This document shows, in pieces, positions 1-8,500 of a stretch of 13,357 bases of DNA. Each line of letters starts with the position of its first letter. The stretch's first letter is position 1. Below the pieces are notes generated by a model. That model was not told where the DNA came from. It was given only the letters and a program-made list of their open reading frames with translations, and ran no database searches. Origin of the DNA: Competibacteraceae bacterium UBA6584 (GTDB lineage Bacteria > Pseudomonadota > Gammaproteobacteria > Competibacterales > Competibacteraceae); assembly GCA_002433805.1 (NCBI GenBank), contig DJIW01000052.1, positions 1 to 13,357 of the forward strand, read 5' to 3'. The translations under genes were made by a program, and so were the position numbers.

Positions 1-860
1 ACTACAAACGGCTGTTGTTCGTCGGCGAGGAAGACGACGGCCGTGATGTGGTGCAAGTGCTAGGCGACTACAAGCGGGCGTCGTCCGATAAAATCAAGGA
101 ATTCCAGCTCCAGCAGCGGATCATGGGAGTGGAAGTCGCCACCGGCGCATTTTTCAACGGCGCGGAGTTTGTTTATCCAATCTGCGTCAACTTCGAGCAC
201 AAGAAACTGTTTCCGGGCGATATCGGCCCCTCGACCGGCGAAATGGGCACGGCGATGTTCTGGAGCGGGCCGAACAAGATTTTCAACGCGACGCTGAAAA
301 AAATGGAACAGCGACTGCGGCGGGAGCGTTTCGTCGGTTATATCGACATTAACTGCATCGTCAACAGCAACGGAATTTATCCGCTGGAATTCACGTCGCG
401 ATTCGGATATCCCACGATCTCCATCCAGCAGGAAGGCGTATTGCTGCCGATTTCGGAATTACTCTACAAGCTGGCGGAAGGCTCCATCACCCGCTTTCGA
501 GCCCGCAGCGGCTTTCAAGTCGGCGTGCGGGTGGTGGTGCCGCCGTTTCCCTATAAGGACAAGCAGACTTTCGACAGCAGTTCCAAGGACGCGGTGGTTC
601 TGTTCAAAACCTCCTCGCGCGAGGGCATTCACATCGAGGATGTCAGGCTGTTGAACGATGAATGGCTGGTGACCGGCACCTCGGGCGTCGCCCTGATCGT
701 GTGCGGGATCGGCCCGACCATGAAGCAAGCCCAGCGCCAAGCCTACAACCGGGTCAAAAACGTGATGATCCCCAACATGTATTTCCGCGAGGATATCGGC
801 GACCGCTGGAACGAGGAAGACAGCGACCGGCTGCATTCGTGGGGTTATCTGCGGGCTTAG
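1..860 (+). CDS. PurD-like ATP-grasp protein (phosphoribosylamine-glycine ligase family), 5' truncated by window edge
   Basis: The open frame enters at nt 3 and ends with TAG at 858-860; the true start lies outside the window, and the TTG at 15 is only the first start-like codon seen. About 285 residues of a family usually near 430 are visible. The ATP-grasp part shows GPSTGEMG (nt 225-248), matching the GPNTGGMG motif of glycinamide ribonucleotide synthetase (PurD), and LEFTSRFGYPT (nt 384-416), matching the PurD LEFN-x-RFGDPE motif. The C-terminal part (IGPTMKQAQRQAYNRV, then MYFREDIGDRW) matches the PurD C-terminal domain. PurD joins phosphoribosylamine and glycine using ATP in purine synthesis. 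Here the conserved Asn after LEF is Thr, and DPE is YPT, so the protein may be a paralogue with another substrate. The gene is convergent with the Uma2 gene, 12 bp away. Family assignment is good; exact function is uncertain. Confidence 0.8.
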   Translation, partial: YKRLLFVGEEDDGRDVVQVLGDYKRASSDKIKEFQLQQRIMGVEVATGAFFNGAEFVYPICVNFEHKKLFPGDIGPSTGEMGTAMFWSGPNKIFNATLKKMEQRLRRERFVGYIDINCIVNSNGIYPLEFTSRFGYPTISIQQEGVLLPISELLYKLAEGSITRFRARSGFQVGVRVVVPPFPYKDKQTFDSSSKDAVVLFKTSSREGIHIEDVRLLNDEWLVTGTSGVALIVCGIGPTMKQAQRQAYNRVKNVMIPNMYFREDIGDRWNEEDSDRLHSWGYLRA

Positions 861-872
861 GCGCGAGCGGCT

Positions 873-1430
873 TTAAGTCCATAAATCGCTCAGCGCGAAC
901 GTCACCGCCTCGAACGGCGGGGCGCTGACCGGATCGCTCTCCTGACAGACTCGCTCCAAAGACCAACGTCCCTCGCTTAATACGAACACCTCCAAGGTGT
1001 GTAAATCCGGGTCGATCAGCCATAAAAAGGGAATGCCTTGAGCGGCGTAAATCGGCATCTTGACCGCGCGATCCACCCGCGCCGTGCTGGACGATAGGAC
1101 CTCACAGATCCAATCGGGCGGCAGGGTAAAATAGGCGGTCTCCGGTAATGCCGGCATCCGTTCCCGCCGCCAACCGGCCAAATCGGGCACCAAGATGTGC
1201 GAGCCAAGATGCAGTTCCGGCTCGTCCAAAACCCACCAGCCGCCCGGACCTCCTCGGCCCTTCTGAAACGGGCCGACCAGTTCATCGCCGATAGCCGAAC
1301 TGGCCACGACATGTTTGGGGGCAGGCCGGGGATGGGCGATCAATTGCCCATGAATGATCTCGCCCACGACATGTTCGGGAAGATCGAACAAGTCTTCATA
1401 CGTCGCGAATTGACGGGCGGGTGCGGACAT
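873..1430 (-). CDS. Uma2 family (DUF820) PD-(D/E)XK nuclease-like protein
   Basis: This 185-residue protein has the typical length and layout of the Uma2 family, a restriction-endonuclease-like fold often present in many copies per genome and of unclear role. Visible hallmarks are the N-terminal YEDLFDLPE and GEIIHGQL (about residues 11-30), PDLAGWR (D83), and the PDWICEVLSSSTARVDR block with E110, D120 and K124, followed by YAAQGIPFLWLID. These acidic and Lys residues fit an intact PD-(D/E)XK centre. The ATG at 1428-1430 is preceded by AGAAGGA at suitable spacing, so the start is well supported. It lies 70 bp downstream of livG on the same strand and could receive read-through from the liv operon, but nothing links it functionally to transport. 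Nuclease activity is inferred from the family only. Confidence 0.88.
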   Translation of the reverse strand: MSAPARQFATYEDLFDLPEHVVGEIIHGQLIAHPRPAPKHVVASSAIGDELVGPFQKGRGGPGGWWVLDEPELHLGSHILVPDLAGWRRERMPALPETAYFTLPPDWICEVLSSSTARVDRAVKMPIYAAQGIPFLWLIDPDLHTLEVFVLSEGRWSLERVCQESDPVSAPPFEAVTFALSDLWT

Positions 1431-1453
1431 GGTGGAAATCCTTCTAAAACGGC

Positions 1454-1489
1454 GCGGCCGATGCCAGCTATTTTGACAGCCATCGCCGC
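1454..1489 (-). terminator. Possible weak hairpin terminator between livG and the Uma2 gene
   Basis: CATCGCCGC (1481-1489) can pair with GCGGCCGATG (1454-1463) with one bulged base, giving about 9 bp around a 17-nt loop. In the minus-strand transcript the stem is followed, after GCC, by a short GTTTTA run (about 1443-1450). The T run is short and overlaps the Uma2 leader. It could attenuate read-through from livG or be chance in GC-rich DNA. Confidence 0.3.
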
Positions 1490-1500
1490 AATAAGCTGCT

Positions 1501-2304
1501 CTATGCGTCTTCTTCCGTCCCCAAATAGGCTTCGATCACGCGCGGATCAGCGCGCACCCGCTCGGGCGATCCCTCCGCAATCTTGCCGCCGTATTCCAGC
1601 ACCACCAGTTTGTCGCAAGCCCGCATCACCAAGCGCATGTCGTGTTCGATCAGTAAAATCGTGATGCCGCGCGCCCGAATTTGCTCGATCAAGCCGATCA
1701 GCGCCTCGGTTTCCTGCTCGTTCATGCCGCCGGCCGGCTCATCTAGAATCAACAGGCGCGGTTGAGTCGCCAGCGCGCGGGCGATTTCCAAGCGGCGCTG
1801 GTTGCCGTAAGACAAATTTTTCGCCGCCGTAAACACTTGTTGGGTCAAGCCGACGAATTCCAATGCTTGCAAGGCCTGTTCGATCGCCTGCCCTTCCACG
1901 CGCCGCTGCGCCGGCAAATTCAACATGGCGGAGAGAATCCCTCCGCGCATCCGGTAATGGCAGCCGGCCAGTACGTTTTCCAAGGCGGTCAACTGCTGGA
2001 ACAGGCGGATATTCTGAAAGGTCCGGGCGATGCCCAACATGATGATGCGGTGGGTGCGCAAGCCGTTGAGCCGCCGCCCGGCGAAGCTGATATCCCCCCG
2101 ATCCGGCTGGTAGTTGCCGGTAATCAGGTTGAACACCGTGGTCTTGCCCGCGCCGTTGGGGCCGATCAGCCCGACCACCGTGCCCTCATCGACGGCGAAG
2201 GACACGCGGTTGACCGCCGTCAGGCCGCCGAAGGTTTTGATGACCTCCGCCAGCGTCAACAGAGCGGGCTTGACGGGGTCAGCCGGCGCCGGCGCGCTGC
2301 TCAT
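1501..2304 (-). CDS. livG: Branched-chain/hydrophobic amino acid ABC transporter ATP-binding protein LivG
   Basis: This 267-residue cytoplasmic ATPase powers import of branched-chain or other hydrophobic amino acids by the LivHM permease. It shows Walker A GPNGAGKT (48-55), the LivG-type segment GIARTFQNIRLF (91-102), an ABC signature LSYGNQRR (164-171), Walker B LLILDEP (184-190) followed by AGGMN, and the switch motif IEHDM (219-223). The C-terminal part AEGSPERVRADPRVIEAYLG is typical of LivG. The frame stays open far upstream, but the ATG at 2302-2304 is chosen because it overlaps the livM stop as ATGA and places the family N-terminus correctly. All catalytic motifs are intact. The partner ATPase livF, usually the next gene, is not present; a Uma2 gene follows instead. 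Confidence 0.95.
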   Translation of the reverse strand: MSSAPAPADPVKPALLTLAEVIKTFGGLTAVNRVSFAVDEGTVVGLIGPNGAGKTTVFNLITGNYQPDRGDISFAGRRLNGLRTHRIIMLGIARTFQNIRLFQQLTALENVLAGCHYRMRGGILSAMLNLPAQRRVEGQAIEQALQALEFVGLTQQVFTAAKNLSYGNQRRLEIARALATQPRLLILDEPAGGMNEQETEALIGLIEQIRARGITILLIEHDMRLVMRACDKLVVLEYGGKIAEGSPERVRADPRVIEAYLGTEEDA

Positions 2305-3260
2305 TGCTTGAGGGCTCCGGCCGACGCAACCCAGGGAAACCGGCGGCCGCGCGCCGGCAGCAACCCCTGCGGGCGGAATATCATCATGACCATCATCACC
2401 AAGCCGAACACCAGCATCCGCGCGCCGGCGAACTCGCGGAACACTTCCGGCAAGCCGACCACCAGAAACGCCGCCAGCAACACGCCCGCGATGCTGCCCG
2501 CCCCACCAAGAATCACGATCATAAACAGCACCACCGATTCCCAGAAACTGAAGGATTCCGGCGAGATGATGGTCATCTTGGCGGCGAACAGCGTGCCGGC
2601 CATGCCCGCCCACGCCGCGCCCAAGCCGAACGCCGCCAGCTTGTAATACGCGGTGTCGATGCCGCTGCCCTCCGCCGCCACCTCGTCCTCGCGCAAATAG
2701 TTGAGCGCCCGGCCGAACCGCGATTTTTTCAACCGCAGAAACAGGAAAATGCTCAGCGCGACGAAGCCCCAGATCAAATAAAAAAACTGCTCGGGCCGAC
2801 GGATCACGTAACCGAACACCCGAGGCCGGCCGATGCCGAAAATGCCGTTCGCGCCGCCGGTGATACCGAACACATCGTTGACCAAGGCGATGCGGACGAT
2901 CTCGCCGACGCCGATGGTGACGATCAGCAAATAATCGCCGCGCAAATGCACCACCGGCCGCGCCACCGCCAGCGCGAACGCGCCCGCCACCGCGCCGCTC
3001 AGCGGCAGCGTCCACAAAATCGGAATCTGATAGCGGGTATTGAGGATGGCGGCGGTGTACGCCCCCATCGCGTAAAAGGCGGCGTGACCCATGTTGAACA
3101 GGCCGGCTTCGCCCAAGATCAGGTTGAGGCTCAGTCCCAGCAGCGCGTAGAGGCCGATGCTGTTCAGCACATCCACCTGATAGGCGTTGAGAAACAGCGG
3201 CGCGACGGCCATCAGCGCGACGAACGCGCCCGCGCCCAGCACCTCCGGGCGCGGCTTCAT
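2301..3260 (-). CDS. livM: Branched-chain/hydrophobic amino acid ABC transporter permease LivM
   Basis: This 319-residue inner-membrane permease forms the translocation channel with LivH. It is strongly hydrophobic with many predicted helices. It carries the LivM hallmarks: ALLGLSLNLILGEAGLFNMG (about 39-58) followed by HAAFYAMGAY, the HLRGDYLLIVTIGVGEIVRI stretch (about 104-123), LREDEVAAEGSGIDT (a cytoplasmic loop that contacts the ATPase), and a C-terminal IFRPQGLLP. Length is in the normal family range. The ATG at 3258-3260 overlaps the livH stop as ATGA, and its own TGA (2301-2303) overlaps the livG ATG, so translation of livH-livM-livG is probably coupled. No defects are seen. Confidence 0.95.
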   Translation of the reverse strand: MKPRPEVLGAGAFVALMAVAPLFLNAYQVDVLNSIGLYALLGLSLNLILGEAGLFNMGHAAFYAMGAYTAAILNTRYQIPILWTLPLSGAVAGAFALAVARPVVHLRGDYLLIVTIGVGEIVRIALVNDVFGITGGANGIFGIGRPRVFGYVIRRPEQFFYLIWGFVALSIFLFLRLKKSRFGRALNYLREDEVAAEGSGIDTAYYKLAAFGLGAAWAGMAGTLFAAKMTIISPESFSFWESVVLFMIVILGGAGSIAGVLLAAFLVVGLPEVFREFAGARMLVFGLVMMVMMIFRPQGLLPARGRRFPWVASAGALKQ

Positions 3261-4162
3261 ACCTTATCCGCCACGCGCTCGCCCAGCAGGCCGGTGGGCC
3301 GGACGATCAAGATCAGGATCAGCACGCAAAAGGCGATGGCGTCTTTCCACGCCAGCGAGATGTAGGCCGCGCCGAGCGCTTCGATCACCCCCAGCAGCAG
3401 CCCGCCCACCATCGCGCCGGGGATGTTGCCGATGCCGCCGAGGATGGCGGCGGTGAAGGCTTTCATCCCGTAGACCCAACCCATGGTGAAATTGATCTGA
3501 CCGTAGTACAAGCCCACCATCAGCCCGGCGATGCCGCCCAACGCCGGCCCCACCAGAAACACCAACATGATCACCCGATTCACGTCGATGCCCATCAACC
3601 GCGCCGCATCCTGATCGATGGCGGCGGCGCGGATGGCCGTTCCGATCTTGGTTTTCTGGATGAACAGATACAGCGCCACCATCATCAGCACCGACGCCAG
3701 CACGATCAACACCCGCATCAGCGGCAGATACAAACCGAAAATGTTGAGGGTGGCGGCGGGCAGGATGTTGTCGGGATAGACCTGAAAGCGCGCCCCGTAG
3801 ATCAGCATCAAGGTGTTTTGCAGGAAGATCGACGCGCCCAGCGCCGAGACCACCGCCGACAGCCGGGGCGATTGGCGCAGCGGACGGTAAGCGGCCCGCT
3901 CCAGCAGCGCGCCCAGCACCGCCACCAATCCCATCACCATCAAGGCCAGCACCAGCACCCCCGCCGCGAAGCCCAACCGGTCGGTCAAGGCGAGCGAAGT
4001 CAACAAGGTCAGGCCAAGATACGCGCCGTAGGTGAATAAATCGCCGTGGGCGAAGTTGATCAGCTTGAGCACGCCGTAGACCATGGTATAGCCCAGGGCG
4101 ATCAGGGCGTAGATACCGCCCACGGCCAAGCCGTTGGTGAGTTGCTGGAAAAATTCTTCCAC
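3257..4162 (-). CDS. livH: Branched-chain/hydrophobic amino acid ABC transporter permease LivH
   Basis: This 301-residue inner-membrane permease is the partner of LivM. The N-terminal block NGLAVGGIYALIALGYTMVY followed by GVLKLINFAHGDL (about 9-41) is the standard LivH opening. Further hydrophobic helices, AIDQDAARLMGIDVNRVI (a cytoplasmic loop) and the terminal LIVRPTGLLGERV also fit the family. The start is a GTG at 4160-4162. No in-frame ATG lies just upstream, and this GTG gives a family-like N-terminus; the upstream Shine-Dalgarno is poor (CTGGCGG). The gene lies 104 bp downstream of livK, with a GC-rich hairpin in the gap, and overlaps livM by four bases. The GTG start and weak ribosome site suggest lower expression than livK, as is usual for permeases relative to binding proteins. 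Confidence 0.93.
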   Translation of the reverse strand: MEEFFQQLTNGLAVGGIYALIALGYTMVYGVLKLINFAHGDLFTYGAYLGLTLLTSLALTDRLGFAAGVLVLALMVMGLVAVLGALLERAAYRPLRQSPRLSAVVSALGASIFLQNTLMLIYGARFQVYPDNILPAATLNIFGLYLPLMRVLIVLASVLMMVALYLFIQKTKIGTAIRAAAIDQDAARLMGIDVNRVIMLVFLVGPALGGIAGLMVGLYYGQINFTMGWVYGMKAFTAAILGGIGNIPGAMVGGLLLGVIEALGAAYISLAWKDAIAFCVLILILIVRPTGLLGERVADKV

Positions 4163-4229
4163 AAAGCCGCCAGGGTTCAGAAGGGTGGGGAGCGGGACAT
4201 CAGAAGTTCGGCTGACGCCTTACCAGCTA

Positions 4230-4259
4230 GGAGGCCCCCCGGACCGGGAGGAACCTCCC
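4230..4259 (-). other. GC-rich intercistronic hairpin between livK and livH
   Basis: Within the 104-bp gap, GGGAGG (4246-4251) and CCTCCC (4254-4259) form a perfect inverted repeat around AA. A second arm, GGAGG (4230-4234), can pair with CCTCC (4254-4258) instead, giving a larger alternative stem that also encloses CCCGG/CCGGG. No T run follows on the minus strand, so a simple intrinsic terminator is unlikely. A stem after the binding-protein gene could stabilise the livK message or limit read-through into livHMG; this is inference. Confidence 0.45.
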
Positions 4260-4266
4260 TCAAGAC

Positions 4267-5394
4267 TTACAGCTTCTGCAACACGAACTTCCCGTCGCCA
4301 TCCACCTTGTAGACCCGGTAGACCTCGCCCTCGCGATCACCCTTGGCATCGAAGGAAATGGGGCCGCTGAGGCCGGAGAAATTCTTGAGATCTTTGTGCA
4401 GATAGCCGGAAATCTGGCCGCCGTCGGCGGATTTGGCCCCCGCGATACCGGCCACGATGGCCCGGAAGCCGTCGCCCGCCAACACCGCCCAGATCGAGGG
4501 CGGCAGTTCGTTGTGTTTTTTCTGATAATCCGCCAGGAAATTCTTGGCGTCCGCCGTATCCAAATCCTGCGGTTGCGGCGGGCTGAGGAAATAGTACCCG
4601 TCGGCGGCTTCCTTGCCGGCGATCTTGACCAGATCGGCGTTGTTGGTGGCGTCGCCGCCGATGAACGGCACTTTCCAGTTCATGTCCTTCTTTTGCCGCA
4701 ACAGCAGCCCGGCTTCGGGGAAGTAGCCGGTGAATAACACCACATCGGGATTCGCGCCTTTCAACTTGGTCAGGATGGTGGTGTAGTCGCGCTCGCCCGG
4801 CGTCAGCGCATCGAAGAACACGATATCGCGGCCTTTTTTCTTCATCAGGGCATTCGCTTCATCCGCCAGACCCTTGGCGTAGGAGGTGCTGTCGTGCAGG
4901 ATGGCGACTTTCTTGAAACCCAGCTTGTCGATGGTTTGCGCCGCCATCCGGCCCTGTTCGTCGTCGCGCGGCGCGGTGCGGAAGAAATGCTTGAGGCCCT
5001 TTTCGGTCAGCCGGATCGCGGTGGAGCCGTTGGCGATCTGCGGGATGCCGGCTTCGTCGTAAATCGCTTGGCTGGCCTCGGTGACCGACGAACCGTAGGT
5101 GCCGACCACCGCCGCGACGCCCTTGGTGGTCAGGCGTTGCGCGGCCAGCGAGGCGGTGCGCGGATCGCCGCCGTCGTCCTCGGTCACGACTTCGATCTGC
5201 TTGCCGAGCACGCCGCCCTTGGCGTTCTGCTGTTCGGCCAGCAGTTCGACGATTTTTTTCATGCCCTGCCCTTCGCTGGCCCAGGAACCGGTCATCGGGG
5301 CCATCAAACCGATCTTGACCGTGTCGGCCGCGCCCGCAGCGGCGGCGATTCCCAAACCGAGCGCCGCGGCCAGGACCCATAGTTTTTGCTTCAT
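4267..5394 (-). CDS. livK: Periplasmic amino-acid-binding protein of the Liv-type ABC transporter (LivK-like)
   Basis: This 375-residue type I periplasmic binding protein captures the amino acid and delivers it to LivHM. A Sec signal peptide is visible: MKQK, then a hydrophobic Ala/Leu/Gly core, with cleavage likely near residues 22-23 (AGAAD). The mature part begins TVKIGLMAPMTGSWASEGQG, matching the Leu/Ile/Val-binding protein opening. VVGTYGSSVTEAS (a ligand loop), HFFRTAPRDDEQG and ILHDSTSYAKGLAD follow, as expected for the Peripla_BP_6 family. The ATG at 5392-5394 is preceded by GAGGAGAG (5401-5408), a strong ribosome site. It is the first gene of the livKHMG operon and is divergent from putA. 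Ligand specificity cannot be read from sequence alone. Leu/Ile/Val is the default, and the neighbouring proline catabolism gene makes proline or a broad neutral amino acid range plausible. Confidence 0.92.
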   Translation of the reverse strand: MKQKLWVLAAALGLGIAAAAGAADTVKIGLMAPMTGSWASEGQGMKKIVELLAEQQNAKGGVLGKQIEVVTEDDGGDPRTASLAAQRLTTKGVAAVVGTYGSSVTEASQAIYDEAGIPQIANGSTAIRLTEKGLKHFFRTAPRDDEQGRMAAQTIDKLGFKKVAILHDSTSYAKGLADEANALMKKKGRDIVFFDALTPGERDYTTILTKLKGANPDVVLFTGYFPEAGLLLRQKKDMNWKVPFIGGDATNNADLVKIAGKEAADGYYFLSPPQPQDLDTADAKNFLADYQKKHNELPPSIWAVLAGDGFRAIVAGIAGAKSADGGQISGYLHKDLKNFSGLSGPISFDAKGDREGEVYRVYKVDGDGKFVLQKL

Positions 5395-5532
5395 TCCGTT
5401 CTCTCCTCGTGGCTGAAAATCGGCTGGTTTCTTAAAAAAACCGGCGACATTTTATTATCATCCAACAATAGCAGCGAACTCGAAAAAGCGCCAAACTTGT
5501 TGCGTGAATCCCTCTCGCCATGGTGTTTTAGG
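5395..5532. promoter_or_regulatory. Divergent livK/putA intergenic regulatory region
   Basis: This 138-bp gap separates two divergent starts and must hold both promoters unless one lies inside a gene. It contains the most A/T-rich patch nearby (about 5428-5462). A minus-strand GATAAT (complement of ATTATC, 5454-5459) is a possible -10 for livK, but no good -35 was found. GCTGGTTT (5423-5430) and AAACCGGC (5438-5445) form an 8-position inverted repeat with one mismatch around CTTAAAA, located between that -10 and the livK ribosome site. It could be an operator or leader hairpin. The putA promoter was not pinpointed. Confidence 0.4.
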
Positions 5533-8500
5533 ATGAACGTCCCCGCCGATCCCACCGCCGCGCTCGCCGCCAGCCGCGCGGCGATCACCGCCGCTTACCG
5601 CGCCGACGAAACGGCTTGGGTCGCCGCGCTGGCGCGGGAAATCCAAACCGCCGCGCTCGATTCGAGCGCCGTCGCCGAGCGGGCCACCGGGTTGGTGGCC
5701 GCCGTCCGCCGCCAGCGCCAAGGCGCGAGCGGGGTGGACAATCTGATGCATGAATTTTCCCTGTCCAGCCAGGAAGGCATCGCCCTGATGTGCTTGGCCG
5801 AAGCGCTGCTGCGCATTCCGGACGACGCCACCGTGGATCGCCTGATCCGCGACAAAATCAGCAAGGGCGACTGGCGCGCTCATCTCGGGCGCAGTGAATC
5901 CTTGTTCGTCAACGCCGCCACCTGGGGGCTGATGATCACCGGCCGTCTGGTCGCCACCCGCCGGGAAGCGTCCCTGGGCAACGCGCTGACCCGGCTCATC
6001 GCGCGGGGTGGGGAGCCGCTGATCCGGCGCGGCGTCGAATTCGCCATGACCTTGCTCGGCCAACAGTTCGTGATGGGCGAAACCATCGACGCCGCGCTCG
6101 CCCGCAGCCAGGACAACATCCGCAAGGGCTACACCCATTCCTTCGACATGTTGGGCGAGGCGGCGCTGACCACCGACGACGCCGAACGCTATTTTCACGC
6201 CTACGAACAGGCCATCCACACCATCGGCCGTTCCGCCGCCGGTCGAGGCGTGTTTCGCGGGCCGGGCATTTCGGTCAAGCTGTCCGCCCTGCATCCCCGC
6301 TACAGCCGCGCCCAGCGCGAGCGGGTGCTGGCGGAACTCTACCCGCGCCTGCTCGCGCTGGCGAAACTGGCCCGGCGCTACGACATCGGCTTTAACATCG
6401 ACTCCGAGGAAGCCGACCGTCTGGATTTATCTCAGGACTTGCTCGACCGCTTGGCGTTTGCAGCCGAGTTGGACGGTTGGGCGGGATTGGCGGTGGCGGT
6501 GCAGGCTTATCAGAAACGCGCCTTGCCGCTGGTCGATCACCTGTCCGCCCTGGCCCGCGCCAGCGGCCGGCGCTTGATGGTGCGGCTGGTTAAAGGCGCG
6601 TATTGGGACGGGGAAATCAAGCGCGCTCAGGTGGATGGGCTGGAGGGCTATCCCGTTTACACCCGCAAGGATCACACCGATCTGAGTTATCTGGTCTGCG
6701 CCCGCCGCCTGTTGGCCGCCGCCGAGGTCATTTACCCCCAATTCGCCACTCATAACGCTCACACGCTGGCGGCGGTCGAACGGATGGCCATTGATTTAAA
6801 CGTCACCGACTACGAATTCCAGTGCCTGCACGGCATGGGTGAAACGCTCTACGATAACGTGGTGAGCGGCGACCGGCCGGGCGGACGCTGCCGGATTTAC
6901 GCCCCGGTCGGCCGGCATGAAACCCTGCTGCCGTATCTGGTGCGGCGGTTGTTGGAAAACGGCGCGAACAGTTCCTTCGTCAACCGCCTGGTGGACGAGA
7001 AGGTCAAGATCGAAGAACTGGTGGTCGATCCGCTGGCGGCGGTACGCAAAACCGGCGGCTCGCCCCATCCGGCCATCCCGCTACCCGGCAAGCTCTACGG
7101 CGACGAGCGGCGCAATTCGGCCGGTCTCGACCTGTCCGACGAGCGCGTTTTGGAGCAGTTGACCGCCGACTTGGAACACTTAAAAAACCAGCGTTGGGAA
7201 GCCGGGCCACGGATCGCGGCCGGATCGAGCGAAGGCGGACCCGGCAACGAGATCCGCAATCCGGCCGAACGCGGCGACATCGTGGGGACGGCGCGCGACG
7301 CCTCGCCCGCCGACATCGAACGGGCGCTGGCCGCCGCCGCCGACTACGCCGAAACCTGGCATCGCACTCCGCCCGCCGAACGCGGGCAATCGCTGCGCCG
7401 GGCCGCCGAACTGCTGGAAGTGCATCGCCCCGAACTCATCAGCCTGTGCATCCGGGAAGCTGGCAAGACCTGGGCCAACGCCGTCGCTGAAATTCGGGAA
7501 GCGGTGGATTTCTGCCGCTACTACGCAGTTCAGGCCGAGCGGCTGGCGCCGCCGGACGGACCCGCGCCGGGCGTGGTGGCGTGCATCAGCCCGTGGAATT
7601 TTCCGCTGGCCATTTTTATCGGTCAGGTCGCGGCGGCGCTCGCGGCGGGCAGTCCGGTCGTGGCCAAACCCGCCGAACAAACCCCGCTGATCGCCGCGCA
7701 AGCCGCCCGCTGGCTGCATGAGGCGGGCATTCCACCGGCCGCCTTGCAACTGTTGCCCGGCCGGGGTGAAACCGTTGGCGCGGCCTTGACGGCCGATCCC
7801 AGGGTGCGCGGAGTGATTTTCACCGGTTCTCTGGAAGTCGCCCAACTCATCAACCGCGCGCTCGCCGCCCGTGACTCAGGAGAACCCGACCTGCGGCTGA
7901 TCGCCGAGACCGGCGGCCAAAACGCCATGATCGTGGATTCCTCGGCCTTGGCGGAGCAGGTGGTTTTGGATGTCATTTCCTCCGGCTTCGACAGCGCCGG
8001 CCAGCGCTGCTCGGCGCTGCGGGTGCTGTGCCTGCAACAGGAGATCGCCGACTCGCTCTTGGCCTTGCTGCTTTCGGCGATGCGCGAACTGACCGTCGGC
8101 AACCCCGCCGAACTTTCCACCGATGTCGGGCCGGTGATCGACGCGGCGGCCAAGGACGGCCTTAAAGCCCATATCGCCGCCATGAGGCAAGCCGGACATG
8201 CCGTCTATCCATGCGAGCTGCCGGCGGCCTGCACCGCCGGGATTTTCGTGCCGCCCACGCTGATCGAAATCGACCGGATCGACGAGCTTCAGCGCGAAGT
8301 GTTCGGCCCGGTCGTGCATGTGCTGCGCTACGCCAGCGACCGCCTGGATGAAACCGTGGACGCGATCAACGCCGCCGGCTACGGACTTACCTTCGGCGCG
8401 CATAGTCGGATCGATGAAACCATCCAGCGGCTGGCAAGCCGCATCCACGCCGGCAACATTTACATCAACCGCAACATGGTCGGCGCGGTGGTCGGCGTCC

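Noticed and set aside
1762..2646. A 294-codon plus-strand open frame antisense to livG and livM
   Set aside because: No family features; low-complexity composition typical of the complement of GC-rich coding DNA.
2305..3015. Upstream extension of the livG frame to 3015
   Set aside because: The extra residues are Arg/Gly-rich and overlap livM in another frame; the ATGA overlap at 2301-2304 and the family N-terminus fix the start at 2304.
2304..3365. A 353-codon open frame on the plus strand opposite livM and livH
   Set aside because: It is rich in Arg, His, Gln and Ala with no recognisable motif, and lies wholly antisense to well-supported permease genes; it is a GC-rich shadow frame.
5386..5532. 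Upstream extension of putA adding 49 residues
   Set aside because: The residues do not resemble a ribbon-helix-helix or PutA sequence, and this start would overlap the livK start; ATG 5533 gives the expected N-terminal arm.
7180..7845. A 221-codon minus-strand open frame inside putA
   Set aside because: Antisense shadow of the P5C dehydrogenase coding region, Gly/Arg/Ala-rich with no motif.
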